Source of the DNA: Aspidapion aeneum
Taxonomy: Eukaryota; Arthropoda; Insecta; Coleoptera; Brentidae
NCBI GenBank assembly: GCA_963576565.1
Contig: OY755045.1
Span: 40,736,909-40,800,908 of the forward strand
Reading direction: 5' to 3'
DNA length: 64,000 bases
The position numbers and the translations under genes are program-made. Under the pieces are notes generated by a model. The model did no database searches and was not told the origin of the DNA. It saw only the letters and a list, made by a program, of their open reading frames with translations. Shown here one piece after another: positions 1 through 10,797 of the stretch. Numbering within the stretch: the first letter of the stretch is position 1; each line of letters opens with the position of its first letter.

Positions 1-152
1 AGAAAGATTTTGTTTCTCTTGTATTTTCCGTGGGCAGCTCGAAAGCTGTAAACCGACAGGGGTCCACGATCTAATGGTGTGATCTTGGACCTCCGTAAGT
101 CTACAGCTTTCGAGCTGCCCACGGAAAAAGACAAGAGAAACAAAATCTTTCT
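1..152. repeat. Small fold-back (hairpin) with ~50-bp arms
   Basis: Bases 1-50 are the near-perfect reverse complement of 102-152, with one small indel. The loop holds a second imperfect inverted repeat (GGTCCACGATC against GATCTTGGACC, 61-92). The RNA would fold as one long stem. The window starts at the outer end of the left arm, so the arm may continue upstream. It could be a fold-back MITE or a source of small RNAs; the sequence does not decide between them. Confidence 0.8.
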
Positions 153-416
153 ACACCCGCTTAGCCACGAACAGTTTTTGTTTTCTTCATTCACGAGTAC
201 TAAACTTTACGTTTATAAAAAATTTAATTTTTTGTCATTTCTGAACTAACGAAATACTTTTGAATCTTAATAATTTTAAAAAAACTTGGTACCTACCTAC
301 TATTTTTTTAAAAGCTTTGTATAATTTTTTTTTTAGCTTACCAACTTATTGTTCTCAAAAAATGCAATATTCTGTCTCATAAAACATTTTCGTATAATTT
401 CAAAAACAATGATGAA
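153..416. other. Anonymous AT-rich spacer
   Basis: Homopolymer-rich DNA between the terminal hairpin and the GGCGCC fold-back arm. I see no coding potential and no repeat shared with the rest of the window. Confidence 0.5.
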
Positions 417-710
417 TAAATAAAAAAAGTCCGCCATTTTGGATCTGCCATTTTGTTTTTTTAAAGTTTGAGTTAAAAATTGTGTTAAATGACCTCAAGC
501 AATGTAATATTTCAAGTTTGAGACAAATCGGTTGGTAAATAAGAAAATCCGCCATTTTGGATCGGCCATTTTGATTTCTGGATTCGCCATTGTTGTAATA
601 ATAAACGTAAATTGTAGTATTACCAGGTTACCAAACACTACAACTACCAAGATTCAACAGTCGACTTAATGGATTTAACTTTACATAACAAAAACAAATT
701 TCAAATAAAT
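417..710 (+). mobile_element. GGCGCC fold-back family, copy 1, inner part of the right arm
   Basis: This piece matches the right arm of the complete copy at 47,752-49,071. It has the same repeated ATGGCGGATCC-type blocks (here as their complement), the same stretch about TTACCAGG and CAACAGTCGACTTAATGG, and the same order. The left arm is missing. At about 710 the homology stops and resumes near 2331, so the copy has been split by an insertion. Confidence 0.75.
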
Positions 711-2330
711 TAGTTAAAAAAATGGAAATTTTGACGATGTTAGTACGATAAGATATCCGTATCAATTAAATATCACTATTTGCAAGAATCAATCTAGCAG
801 AAAAATGCAGAGGTAAATAAATAAAGAAGAGTTTATTCTAGATTATAATGAAATCGCTGATCGTGAATTATTTGGAAACTCATTTTCTATTGGGGAAAGG
901 AGAGGGTGGGGGTAGAGGTAGAAATATATTTTTTGTTTGGGCTGCCATCGGACCTTTATGCATATACCAAATTTTATAAAAGTCATTTGAAGTGAAGTGT
1001 GTCAAAAACGCATTTTTTATGGAAGGGGGGTGGGGGGTAGGGGTGGGAGGACATTTTTTCATTATTGCTGTATTGTTATCGGACCACTATATGTATACCA
1101 AATTTCATCCAAATCGGATAATGGGAAGTGTGTCAAAAACGCATTTTTCTATAGATGAGGGTGGGGGTAGGAGTGGTAGGATTTTTTTTCCAATGTTGTA
1201 TTGTCATCGGACCACTATATGTATACCAAATTTCATCCAAATCGGATAATGGGAAGGGTGTCAAAAACGCATTTCCTATGGAAGGGGGTGGGGTAGGGGT
1301 GGGAGGATATTTTTTTTCATAATGTTGTATTGTCATGGGACCACTACGTGTGTACCAAATTCATCCAAATCGGATAATGGGAAGGGTGTCAGAAACGCAT
1401 TTTCTATGGAAGGGGGTGGGGGTAGGGGTGGGAGGATATTTTTTTTTAATGTTGTATTGTCATCGGACCACTATGTGAATACCAAATTTCATCGAAATCG
1501 GATAATGGGAAGTGTGTCAAAAACTCATTTTTCTTTGAAAGGGGGTGGGGGTAAAAGTGGGAAAATATTTTTTTCTTAATATTGTATTGTTATCGGATCA
1601 CTATATGTATATCAAATTTCATCCAAATCGGATAATGGGAAGTGTGTCAAAAACGCTTTTTTCTATAGATGAGGGTGGGGGTAGGAGTGGTAGGATTTTT
1701 TTTTTCAATGTTGTATTGTCATCGGACCACTATATGTATAGCAAATTTCATCCAAATCGGATAATGGGAAGGGTGTCAAAAACGCATTTTCTATGGAAGG
1801 GGTGGGGGTAGGGGTGGGAGGATATTTTTTTAAATGTTGTATTGTCATCGGACCACTATGTGAATACCAAATTTCATCCAAATCGGATAGTGGGAAGTGT
1901 GTCAAAAACTAATTTTTCTATGAAAGGGGGTGGGGGTAGAGGTGGGAGGATATTTTTTTCTTTTATATTGTATTTTTCATCGGATCACTATATGTATACC
2001 AAATATCATCCAAATCGGATTACGGGATGTGTGTCAAAAACAAATTTTTCTATAGAAGGTGGTGGGGGTAGGGGTGGGAGGATATTTTTTTCTTATTGTT
2101 GTATTATCATCGGACCACTATGTGTATACAAAATTTTATCCAAATCGGATAACGGGAAGTGTGTCAAAAACACATTTTTCTATAGAAGGGGTGGGGGTAG
2201 GGTGGGAGGATATTTTTTTCTTAATGTTGTATTGTCATGGGACCACTACGTGTGTCAAACACGCTTCACAAGATTTGATAGATAGTTAGTTAGTTAGACA
2301 GAACATCTGAAGCTAAATAAAAGCTTGTAA
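711..2330. mobile_element. Insertion carrying a minisatellite, inside the GGCGCC fold-back arm
   Basis: Continuous homology to the intact fold-back breaks at about 710 and restarts at about 2331, so the 1.6 kb between is an insertion. An AAATT at both junctions may be a short target duplication, but AT-richness makes this weak. Most of the insertion is the 128-bp minisatellite. No transposase is visible, so it is non-autonomous or a fragment. The right edge has TTAGTTAGTTAGACAG followed by a short stem. Confidence 0.55.
870..2265 (+). repeat. Minisatellite, ~128-bp unit, about 10 copies
   Basis: The phrase CAAATTTCATCCAAATCGG recurs at about 968, 1099, 1227, 1356, 1483, 1613, 1742, 1868, 2000 and 2129, a spacing of 126-132 bp. 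Each unit also has a purine-rich GGGGGTGGGGGTAGGGGTGG block followed by a T-run. Units differ by roughly 5-15% by eye. The short reading frames over it repeat because the unit repeats; they are not genes. Confidence 0.92.
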
Positions 2331-2565
2331 AAAAAATTGCGTAAAGGATTTTTTAAAGATGTTTTTATATAAATAATATATTTTATTTTTCATCTACACA
2401 TTTTATCAAAAAAAAAAATTTTAGTCCGGCGCCGAGTTGGCCGGCGCCCAGTTGGCGGCGCCGAGTTGGCCCGGCGCCCAGTTGGCCCGGCGCCCAGTTG
2501 GCGGCGCCGAGTTGGCGGCGCCCAGTTGGCGGCGCCGAGTTGGCGGCGCCCAGTTGTCCTAGACC
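2331..2565 (+). mobile_element. GGCGCC fold-back family, copy 1, outer right end
   Basis: The sequence resumes at GCGTAAAGGATTTTTTAAAG and runs into a GC-rich block (2424-2556) of 15-17 bp units based on GGCGCCGAGTTGGC and GGCGCCCAGTTGGC. It ends GTTGTCCTAGACC, the mirror image of the left end at 47,752 (GGTCTAGGACAAC). This defines the terminal inverted repeat of the family. Confidence 0.8.
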
Positions 2566-3486
2566 GAAAACTTGCATATGTATTGTGCAATTTTGATTAC
2601 CCTTGATCCCCTCCCTAGGTACGGAGCATAAAGTGATTAAAAGCTAAAAACTACATAGGTACTTGTTAATGTGCATTTGATATACCACATCTAAGCAGGC
2701 TACCCTATGGTGAGTATAGCTTTTATCTATATGGTGTACCTACAACATGCCGCAGTCTCGTAGAAATAAAAATTAAGAGGCACTTACGAGAATCAATAGA
2801 TGTTGGACAATTTTTTTAAATTATATATTATTATTATAATTATATATTATATATACGTGGCTTTCCCGACATGTCATGTGTTAAAATTGGTTGTGAAACT
2901 TAATTTATTTTTTCTTAAATGCCTAAATTAAAATTTTTTGGGTTATTCACTGTTTTTTAAATTTTCTCAGACAAATGTAAATTTAATGTAATTTTATGGT
3001 ATATTTTCACGAAGTGGATGAGAATTTATATACAATTTTTCCAGTGCAACATATGATAAACACAGACAAAAAAATGGGTTTAGGAAATAAAGCTTTTTTT
3101 AAATAATATGTTTCTTCTATTAAATTCATAAGTTAGCAATGGTGCAAAATTGAAAAAACAACCTGTTAAAGAAATACCTTTTATTTTATTTAATAATGAA
3201 ACATAATAGGAACAAAGTTTATTTTTTAAGAATAACCAATATGTTTCCCTTCACTTAAATAATAAGTTAGCCATGGTGCAGACTTAATGAAACACCCTGT
3301 ATATAAAGATTGCTATACTATATTTCTACAAAATCCTTAGTATAATATAATAAAGCTGTTTCTAACCTATAAACGAAATAAAAATATATTTGTGTCATTG
3401 TTTTAATTAAATCCCCTTAGATCATAAAAATGCCACGTGGGAGCCAAAGTAGCCAAGTTTAGAAATAGTTTTGGTCTTTGGTAAAA
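2566..3486. other. AT-rich spacer with a two-copy direct repeat
   Basis: Mostly anonymous. Segments at about 3083-3170 and 3213-3293 share the layout AATATGTTTC, ATAAGTTAGC(A/C)ATGGTGCA and an ACA(A/C)CCTGT ending, about 130 bp apart, so they are a diverged tandem pair. The end (CACCCTGTATATA) resembles other TE borders in this window. No coding sequence is recognised. Confidence 0.5.
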
Positions 3487-3494
3487 GTGCGCGC

Positions 3495-4369
3495 CAGTGG
3501 CGTAGCGCTGGGGGGGGGGGGGGGGGTTTAGGGGTTTGTCTATAACCTACAACCGAATCATTTGATTCGTATAATACCTTCGCGCAATCTCGGCACAACT
3601 GCCGGCAACGGTCAACATAAAAACCGATTCTGTGGAACAGTATTACAAAATAACTGTTTTCATTCCTTATCTTAATTCGTTCATCAATTTGCAAAGCATA
3701 TTTTTAAAATCCAATAATATTTTGAATAGTTTTTCAATTTTAACAAAACCTACTCAAGAATGTCTTTTTTTCTAGAACAGCTGTCGTTCTTGTATCATAT
3801 ATATGAACAAGACTTGGTAGACTCACAAGAAACAGTTCTAGCTGAAGTTACAATGTGTCAAAGAAAATTAAAGGGCAATGAAGAACTGCAGAATCTCACA
3901 GCACTAGAATTATTAAAAAAGTGCAATAACACATTTTTTCCTCATGTGTATACGCTTCTAAAAATTATTTGCACATTGCCTGTAACAACTTGCGAGGGCG
4001 AGAGACCTTTTTCCACTTCAGACTCAAAAGCAGAGAACATATAACGTCCAGTTATTTCTTCGATGTCAAAAGCTATGAGCGGTCTGTGGTTACGAGAGAA
4101 TTAATGGGTTGGCCCTTTTAAATATTTACCCAGAAGTCCTACCACCAACGGAAATAATTGCAGAACACTTTGTATCAAAGAAGAAAAGCCGGACGATTGT
4201 CCATTGAGTTAAATTTTTGTTTTTTTATACATATTTTAACAATTAAGATTATAATATCACAGTTAATAAAATTGTTCAAAAATCCTTGTATAAAGTTTTT
4301 GATACATACATACATTCATACATTTAAACGATCCCCCCCCCCTATTGGACCGCTGGCGCTACGCTACTG
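3495..4369 (+). mobile_element. Decayed hAT transposon with 8-bp target duplication
   Basis: The ends are CAGTGGCGTAGCGC and its inverse GCGCTACGCTACTG. Flanking 8-mers are GTGCGCGC (3487-3494) and CTGCGCGC (4370-4377), a target duplication with one mismatch. Both features are diagnostic of hAT elements. At 875 bp it is far shorter than a full hAT (usually 2.5-5 kb), so most of the transposase has been deleted. A run of about 18 G lies just inside the left end and a C-run just inside the right end. Confidence 0.85.
3760..4207 (+). pseudogene. hAT transposase C-terminal dimerisation domain (hATC), frameshifted
   Basis: The frame from 3760 to 4044 has the hATC signature: LLKKCNNTFFPHVYTLLKII, then CTLPVTTCEGERPFST. 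The conserved LP(V/I)(T/S)...ER.FS core is intact. The frame then breaks (stop at 4042-4044), but the family continues in another frame at 4106-4207, reading GLALLNIYPEVLPPTEIIAE and ending at a TGA. In active elements this domain mediates transposase multimerisation in the nucleus. The zinc finger and catalytic RNase-H-like core are absent, so this is a relic inside the 3495-4369 element. The style is closest to the zinc-finger-MYM/52-kDa-repressor-like hAT group; this sub-assignment is inference. Confidence 0.8.
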
Positions 4370-4377
4370 CTGCGCGC

Positions 4378-5035
4378 GTTAAATGGGTGGTACTTGGTGT
4401 AATTCCAAGAAAGTTGATACACGCTTTTTTAAAATAAAAATGACAACCAAATGCAAACGAAACCACTTTTTAAGTAATCTATTGGCAAATAAAACAAAAA
4501 AGAATTAAAATAAAAAACAATAGCAAATGTGCTATCTTACCTTAGGCATAATTATTATCCAGGTAGATTAAATGCAATAGGGATCATAGACTGTGGCTTT
4601 GCTTAATGTGTGTAAGATTGAAGCAAGGCCAACAAAAAATATACAGGCCACGACCCTGCAAAAATCAGCTGTTCTCTGGGGGCTGACTTTTACATTGGGT
4701 CTTATGGGAGGTCACAGGTTTATTTAGAATATTTTCAAAATGGCACTACAGATTTCCGCGAAATTTCAGTGAAATATTCTCAGACACTATCCCGATATTC
4801 TGCCAAACTTTTGTAAGGATGCAAGATGATTAAAAAGTTAAAATGTGCAAGATTTAGCATTTCTTATTTTGAATTCAAATTACCCGCCATATGCCGCATG
4901 CCAACTGTTATATTTGACATGTATTTGACTTTGTCATCTGTGTTTGTCACATTCGCGTCTGCTTTAAATTTAATTTTTGTGTGAGCTAATGAAGCGGCTC
5001 TGAAAAACTAAGGATTACTATACATTTAAAAAAAA
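4378..5035. other. No recognisable gene
   Basis: AT-rich stretch of mixed composition. I see no repeat shared with the rest of the window and no convincing coding frame. Confidence 0.4.
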
Positions 5036-5403
5036 TTGTTCTGCAAGAATATAGTAAAAACAATCTCAAAACCGGCTTTATTTAAAAAAAAATTAAATAT
5101 TCATGAACCGTCATTCCAACTTCAATATTTTAAAGACAATCAGCTGTGTCGTGATGTGACCATCAAAAAGAAAATCAGCCCCGGATGTGACGTCAACAAA
5201 GTGGAGGATCGTGGCCCGTCTGTTTTGATAGCCCTGATTGAAGTTAAAAGAAAAAATATATTTTGGCCGGTGCCTTGAAATATTTTTCGCTTAGACCCGT
5301 ATTCAAGCTGGTAGTGGGAAAGTGGGGGAATACTTCGTGACCTCTCGTCGTGAACAGTGAAACAGGTGAGAAGTGGGTAATTATTCACGCAAATTCTAGC
5401 TCA

Positions 5404-5754
5404 ATGCCGCGTATTAAATTTTTCGGTCAGAAAAAAATACAGATAACTCAATGGTATTTCGGGGGAAATAGCTGTCAAAATGTGGCAAATTTATTTGTTG
5501 TCGCGTTTCAGGGAAGGGTTATTCGAAGCCGTAGCACGGTCCCAAAAATAGTGACCGCAAATGCAGTGGTCGAGAGGCACCTGCTGTTCGTAAAATGGGA
5601 GAGGAAAGGGAACGGCGCGACTATGATTTGTGCCACAGCAGAAGCTTTGCCTCCCTGTTCCAATAAGGCGATTGCCAATGATGTGGGCGATGAAATTTCA
5701 CACTTACCTTCCGAAACTAAAGAAAACGCATCAAATAACCCATTTAGGTACTAA
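5404..5754 (+). pseudogene. Helix-turn-helix N-terminal fragment of a mariner-like transposase
   Basis: From MPRIKFFGQKK the frame reads WYFGGNSCQNVANLFVVAFQ, which resembles the paired-type helix-turn-helix (DUF4817-like) at the start of many insect DD34E-type elements. Further on, NKAIANDVGDEISHLPSETK and KENASNNPFRY match the second helix-turn-helix pattern of the same proteins (I-A-x-D-V-G-I-S...LKEN...F-R-Y). The frame stops right after FRY at 5754. No DDE catalytic residues follow, so only a DNA-binding region survives. The frame is open upstream to 5350, but that part is not recognisable. A GT directly after the last motif could be a splice donor, or the copy may simply be truncated. 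Confidence 0.45.
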
Positions 5755-5814
5755 AATAATTTAAACGCCTCTAACTGTAATTATTATCAACCTTCATTTT
5801 CTTTCATTTACATT

Positions 5815-6365
5815 TTAGTTTACACGTATACTATAGCCAAGCGCAAATTTGAGGGGAGGGCGGGGGTAACGGGGTAATTACCCCCCCCCTAGAAAATAAA
5901 ATATGCACTTTTTACTAATAATTAAAGGGAAAAAAGGAGAATTACCCCCCCCTAGAAAAAAAGTTATATTACAAATAATTTTTTCGTCGACTATTACCCC
6001 CCCCTAGATTTTGACCCAGATCCGCGCTTGACTATAGCTATTATAGTAGTGCTCACACGACAATAGTTATATGGTGATGGTGTCAAAAATTAGAAAAAAA
6101 AGTTGCTCCGATTTCAAATTTTTTATATAGATATCTTTGCGTTTCAGATGATTTTGAAATTTTTTGTCGCGCCCTGTCTGCATGGCTGTAACGACCAACG
6201 CGCATAACGCAAAAAGTACTTGACCGATTTGAATGAAATTCGGTACCTGGATTAGGATTTGGCTCTAGATTGTCCCACTCAAAAATGAATAAAAGTCCCC
6301 GGAGATAAGCCAAAACACTTGAGTAGAGAATCGGTTGAGCTAAGGTGCCCATAAATTTTTAGTAT
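5815..6365 (-). mobile_element. STR-element relic (reverse orientation), split by a MITE
   Basis: Same family as 37,911-38,647, shown here as its reverse complement: GTTGCTCCGATTTCAAA, ATCTTTGCGTTTC(A/G)GATGATTTT, then a short microsatellite site (CTGTCTGCATGGCTG), then GACCAACGCGCATAA and GAATGAAATTCGGTACCTGG. The microsatellite here is only about 15 bp. The MITE at 5838-6030 interrupts it. Confidence 0.75.
5838..6030. mobile_element. hAT-type MITE with CAAGCGC ends
   Basis: Ends CAAGCGCAAATTTGA and CAGATCCGCGCTTG, flanked by a perfect 8-bp duplication ACTATAGC (5830-5837 and 6031-6038). It contains three ATTACCCCCCCCTAGA-like C-tract blocks. It is inserted in the STR-element relic. A diverged relative lies at 20,400-20,754. 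Confidence 0.85.
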
Positions 6366-6789
6366 TTTCTATAGCCATCTTTAAAATTTTTAAAAAATGT
6401 AACGGAACAAGAAATAAATATTTACACTTAAACAAAAATCCAAGAAAAAAAACTTGAGCGAGAACTCGCGGACTGAATGGAATTTGTATAACAACTAACT
6501 TTTATTTGTTTTACTACCACCCTACTCATTTCTGAAACTTCTAAAACTTGGAGAAGGGTTATGAAAATTTTAAAATAAGCAAAACTTATTAAAAGTTTCT
6601 AGATCGGTATTTTAATTAAAAATAAACAGTCATTAAATATACTGAAAGGTGTTACATAAACATAAATTATTTTATAACCATTAATATTCTGCACGTGTAA
6701 AAACAAACAAACGTAAAAATAATGACAATACTAAGTCCATAAAAAATTGCACTAAGCTGCGATAGGCGGTATCAACAAAGAGGTCCTCA

Positions 6790-6990
6790 GAAAAAATACT
6801 CTGCCAATTTCTGGGCACCTAAGCTCACACGATTATATTCCCACCATTTTTGGCTTATCTACGGTGGCTTCATGGCTTCATTTTTAAGTGGGACCATCTA
6901 GAGCCAAAACCCAACCCAGGTACCGAATTTCGATTTTACTGAAATTCAGCAAGTAGTATTTGAGTTATGCGCGTTGGCGGTTGGCCACCC
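6790..6990 (+). mobile_element. STR-element fragment
   Basis: Starts with AATACTCTGCCAAT and CCTAAGCTCACAC, the left end of the family, then skips to GGGACCATCTAGAGCCAAAACC and GAGTTATGCGCGTTGG, just short of the microsatellite. It is an internally deleted and truncated copy. Confidence 0.65.
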
Positions 6991-7074
6991 GGGGATGCGT
7001 CCAGTGGGAATCCCTCCACCCCTAGTGTAACACCACTGAACAAACCAAACTATATAGTAATTTTTACCTTCCGA

Positions 7075-7570
7075 GCCCACACAGCAATAGCTAGAGAAGG
7101 TATTGTTTCGACGAAAAAAATGTGTTATTTGGGTGTATTTTGACCTATCCTAGCAATATCGTCGTGATGTCTGTCTGTGTGTGTGTGTGTGTGTATAGCT
7201 CCTAAATCGCTGAACCGATTTTCATAAAATTTTTAGAAAAAATAGCGTTTGACACTCTAACGAGCTGATTAGATTTTGGTCAAAACCCATTAATGCTAAT
7301 GACAGGTTTTTGAGAATTCAAAATTTTTTAAAATGCTAACGTGTTAACAGAGCATCGCATCAATATGCGATTTTCAGAATATAGTAGACTGTATTTTGCT
7401 TAATAATTTTTATTATAACCAAAAACTTCGTAGGAGCTTTATTAGTTTCTGAGATATTTACAAAAAACTGATTTCAGGGCTGATACATCATGGCTTTAGT
7501 TGAAGTAGGCTAATAGGCTAGCTAGGAAGGTATCAGATCTGTCAGGGATCCATTTATTTTATCTTCTTGC
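7075..7570 (+). repeat. Dispersed repeat B, copy 1 (with GT microsatellite)
   Basis: Shares long, ordered blocks with 18,480-19,055 and with 15,430-15,930: GTGTTATTTGGGTGTATTTT, a (GT)n run at about 7181-7196, TTAACCGATTTTCATAAAA-like text, CCATTAATGCTAATGAC, GAGATATTTACAAAAAACTG, and GGATCCATTTATTT at the end. No coding sequence was found. The phrase about 'ACCGATTTTCATAAAATTTT' is common in LINE tails of insects, so a non-LTR origin is possible. Confidence 0.75.
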
Positions 7571-7634
7571 ACAGTTACCTTTAATATAGTACCACACAAG
7601 TAATATTTTTACCAGATCTCTATTTTTTTTAATC

Positions 7635-8130
7635 TAGCCCCTTTTTTTCTTTTCGGCTTGTGTGCGGTTGATTTTATTCATTTTGAAATTGGATCATCTA
7701 GAGCCAAAACCCAACCAAGGTACCAAATTTTATTAAAATCGGGCAAGAAGTTTTTGGGTTAGGCGCGTTGACATACAGACAGACAGATACACAGACGATC
7801 AGACGAAGACCCCGACAAAAAAAATTTCATAATCCTCTGAAACGAAAAGATTATATAAAAAAATTTGAAATCGGGCTACTTTTTTTCTAATTTTTGACAT
7901 GATCACCATACCTTACACTACACTACTTATAGTCAGTGGCGTATATAAGGGGGGGGCTGAGAGGCCCGGGCCCTTCCCGAAGCTAAGATTTTTCTAGATA
8001 TTTTTCACATATTTCATAAATACAAACTAGTCTAGCCCCCCCCCCCCCCCCCAAAGCTGTCTCGGGCCCACTACGAAACTTTTTTCTATATACGCCACTG
8101 CTTATAGTATACGTGTGAGCTAAAACTTTG
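7635..8130 (+). mobile_element. STR-element copy with nested hAT MITE
   Basis: Forward copy: GGCTTGTGTGCGGTTGATTTT, GATCATCTAGAGCCAAAACC, the microsatellite (CATACAGACAGACAGATACA...), TTTCATAATCCTCTGAAACG and the hairpin end ...GTGTGAGCTAAAA. The MITE at 7934-8100 is inserted within the terminal hairpin. Confidence 0.75.
7934..8100. mobile_element. hAT-type MITE, CAGTGGCGTATATA family, copy 1
   Basis: Ends CAGTGGCGTATATA and TATATACGCCACTG. Perfect 8-bp target duplication CTTATAGT at 7926-7933 and 8101-8108. A G-tract lies inside the left end and an 18-base C-tract in the right half. 167 bp, no coding capacity, so it must have been moved by a transposase from elsewhere. Confidence 0.92.
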
Positions 8131-8636
8131 AAGTGCTCATGATCATTTCAAATTAATACATTAGTTGTTCATCATAGTTAATGAATTATTTCATTATAAC
8201 AGATCAAACTACGTATTCTTGCAAAAAAAATTAGATACGTCAATTTTGCTTAAAAAAGGTTAAGAAAAAATACGATCAAATGAGTTTTAAACATGAATGT
8301 TATCTTCGGTATAAAACATTTTTTTAAACGAATTTTTTGTTTCTGTCAATAAAAATATCTTTTGTAAAGCAATTATTGGTACAGACGCATTTTGATATAA
8401 TTATAACGACAAAGCCATACCATTAATGACTATATTGCCGTATACCAATGAATTTTTAATCGATATAAATTGACTATAAAGGGGCAATTCCACAAAAAAA
8501 CTAGTGTAGGAAAACAGATAATCACACTTATAATTTATAAAAACTCTTACGATATAAATAAATGTTAAACAAACTGATTTATTTTTTATACCAATTTTAT
8601 GCAATCTGTAAAAACTTAAGTATCTACCTAAGTGGG

Positions 8637-9105
8637 TATAGTTTTTGCAAAGTCACTTGAATAACTCCTAATACGGGGTTCTATCGATTTCATTTAATTT
8701 TGCTTTATTCTGCCCTTCAAAAGTTATCCAAATTCATATAAAATCTTCCTGGTATAATTTCAACCCTACCGACAGAGAAAAGGCGCGGCTCTTTGCGGTC
8801 CGAACACAAAGTATTTGTTTTCCGACCGACCCAGGCCAGGTGGATGGACAACACCTGATTGGCAGATTTTTTTGAGATGCGCTTTTAATTGCTTTCAGGT
8901 GTTCGTTTCGAGACCCCTTTACTTGGCAGTATGCAGAGCTAGAAAATAAATCAGTGTCGTTTCTGTAGGTGTAGAAATAGAAAGTTTTAATATCTATTTT
9001 TATTTCTTTAGTTTACTCCATAATTAAATGAAATAATTTTCATGAGTATATCTACCGCCGGCGCCGCCCATGTCACTTTCCTTAAAGGATATGCCGATGG
9101 TCGGC
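8637..9105 (+). repeat. Dispersed repeat C, copy 1
   Basis: Highly similar to 52,110-52,590: AATACGGGGTTCTATCGATT, CTTCCTGGTATAATTTCAAC, AGGCGCGGCTCTTTGCGGTC, GAGATGCGCTTTTAATTGC, ending GGATATGCCGATGGTCGG. The element type is not recognised; there is no reading frame. Confidence 0.8.
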
Positions 9106-9426
9106 TTTTTTCTTTGTTCAACTGACTTTGCAAAAACTGTACTTACTATAAGAATAAAACAAATATGGACCAAAACATATGGATAAAAATTGAACTAAGT
9201 ATAACCATTTGGTTTTATTACCCATGTGAATACTGGTCATAAAACTGTCGACTTTAAATTAAACACCCTGTGGACTACCACCTACCAATTTAGATTCCTT
9301 AAAAACTTTCCTTTACAAAAATGATTGCTTAAAGAATACTTAATATCTTTTTTAATTTCAGAAATATTAACATTAAAAAGTTGTAATATTGACAACATAA
9401 ATTAAGGTAAATAGAATTCTTGCATA

Positions 9427-9582
9427 CAGTGGCGCACCCAGGAATATGTCTTAAGGGTGGGGCGAGGCCTTTGGAGGGGCCACAGGCCTCATGATGGCAT
9501 ATTTTATGTTATTTTATCTTTTAATTCATGAAATATGTGGAAAATATCTAAAAAATGCCTATGGGCCCTGGGTGCGCCCATG
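9427..9582. mobile_element. hAT-type MITE, CAGTGGCGCACCCAGG family, copy 1
   Basis: Ends CAGTGGCGCACCCAGG and CCTGGGTGCGCCCATG. TTGCATA occurs immediately on both sides (9420-9426, 9583-9589), consistent with an 8-bp duplication with a shifted or mutated edge. A left-end relative is at 52,853. Confidence 0.85.
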
Positions 9583-9889
9583 TTGCATACATATTTAATA
9601 TATCTGGTGCGTGCATATGTTCTTTCTCGCTATATTAAAAAACGAAAACTAAATACTTAGAAAGAAAAAATTAATACAAAACACTTTGTCACGCGGTTAC
9701 CTATATTAAAGGAAGCAAAGGGCGCTAACTACCGCTGAATACCGGCTAACTTTACCGTTAAAGAACCATCCAATGATAGTAATGATTTGTTTTAAAAAAG
9801 TAAAATCTTAACAAAATTAAAACATAAACAAACTATTTTTTTTTGCTTTCTTTTTATACCTTTTCAAGCGGTGGACCGTTCGGTTATTA

Positions 9890-10099
9890 ATTCTCCTTAT
9901 TTAAATGCGAGAATCAAACAGAGAGCGCTTAACCAAGAAACGTCAAAAAATCATGCATTTCATTGTTCTATTAACCATTAATACCCCTGCTCCGGAGGAA
10001 GGTTATGTTTGGTTAAAGAACAATGCAATGAAAATGAATGGTTTTTTGTAATTTCTTGGTTAAGGGCTCTCTGTTTGTTTCTCGCATTTAAACGAGGAG
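9890..10099. repeat. Fold-back with ~85-bp arms
   Basis: The left arm (9890-9976, containing TTTAAATGCGAG and CAGAGAGCGCTTAACCAAG) is the diverged reverse complement of the right arm (10,011-10,099). The 34-bp loop holds CTGCTCCGGAGG. No coding sequence. Probably a fold-back MITE. Confidence 0.8.
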
Positions 10100-10227
10100 C
10101 GTGTACGCCCCAAAGCTCTATTTTTAACGACTTGAAGATACCTTTATAACCATAAGTGTAACGAAATTAGCCGTTCAGGTGCTTGACCAAAATCACTTTA
10201 TTTTTTGTTTTAAACCTTTAAAAGTAT

Positions 10228-10797
10228 TTTACACTCTGTTACCGTTATTATTATTACTGAGTCTGCGCATTAGCAGCTTCTCTCTCTTTTTTGTTATTTA
10301 CGGTAACGGCGCCCAGTACTTACGGTGGCCGCCCTTTAATGTTACCGTTATTTTTGAAGGTTAGTTTTTTATTGTTTTTTTTTTAGTGCAGTCGAATTTT
10401 CGCCAAAACACGGTAGTTTGGTTTGTAAAAAGTCATAAATCTAATAAAAATAAATAAACAAATATAAATAAACAAATACAGTCGAACCTCTATAACTCGA
10501 ACCTGAAGGGACAACCAAAACAGTTCGAGTTATGGAGAGTTCGAGTTATAGAAACTCGAGTTACATAGGTTAAAATACATGTAAAAAGTGCAGAGATCGC
10601 TTAAAAGGTTCGAGTTATAGAGGAGTTCGAGTTTTAGATGTTTGAGTTAGAGAGGTTCGACTTTAGTTGAAGGAGTGTGAAACTACAAAATTAATGTTTG
10701 TTTTATGCTTATCTTAAGTGTTCCAAAATTTATCTTTTTTGCCCTGAATGTTACCTTAATTCTAAGTAATAATAACGGTAACAGCTGTCAAATTTTA
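10228..10797. mobile_element. Putative element with GTTACCGTTATTATTA inverted ends
   Basis: CTGTTACCGTTATTATTATTACT at the left is matched inversely by AGTAATAATAACGGTAACAG at the right. A pogo-like MITE lies inside. No transposase remains. Element class unknown. Confidence 0.45.
10479..10663. mobile_element. pogo/Tigger-like MITE, copy 1
   Basis: The end CAGTCGAACCTCTATAACTC is mirrored by GAGTTAGAGAGGTTCGACTT, with TA on each side (10,477-10,478 and 10,664-10,665). Most of the element is made of TTCGAGTTATAGA-type repeats of its own end. Ends beginning CAGT(C/A)GAACCTC with TA duplications are typical of the pogo/Tigger branch of Tc1-mariner. Confidence 0.7.

Noticed and set aside
2383..2590. 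Gly/Ala/Arg-rich frames that look like a repetitive protein
   Set aside because: They arise from the GGCGCC tip repeats of the fold-back element; similar frames recur at 32,710 and 47,706 for the same reason.
5815..8130. Treating the STR-element pieces as one long transposon
   Set aside because: The fragments have different orientations and repeat the same parts, so they are separate insertions.
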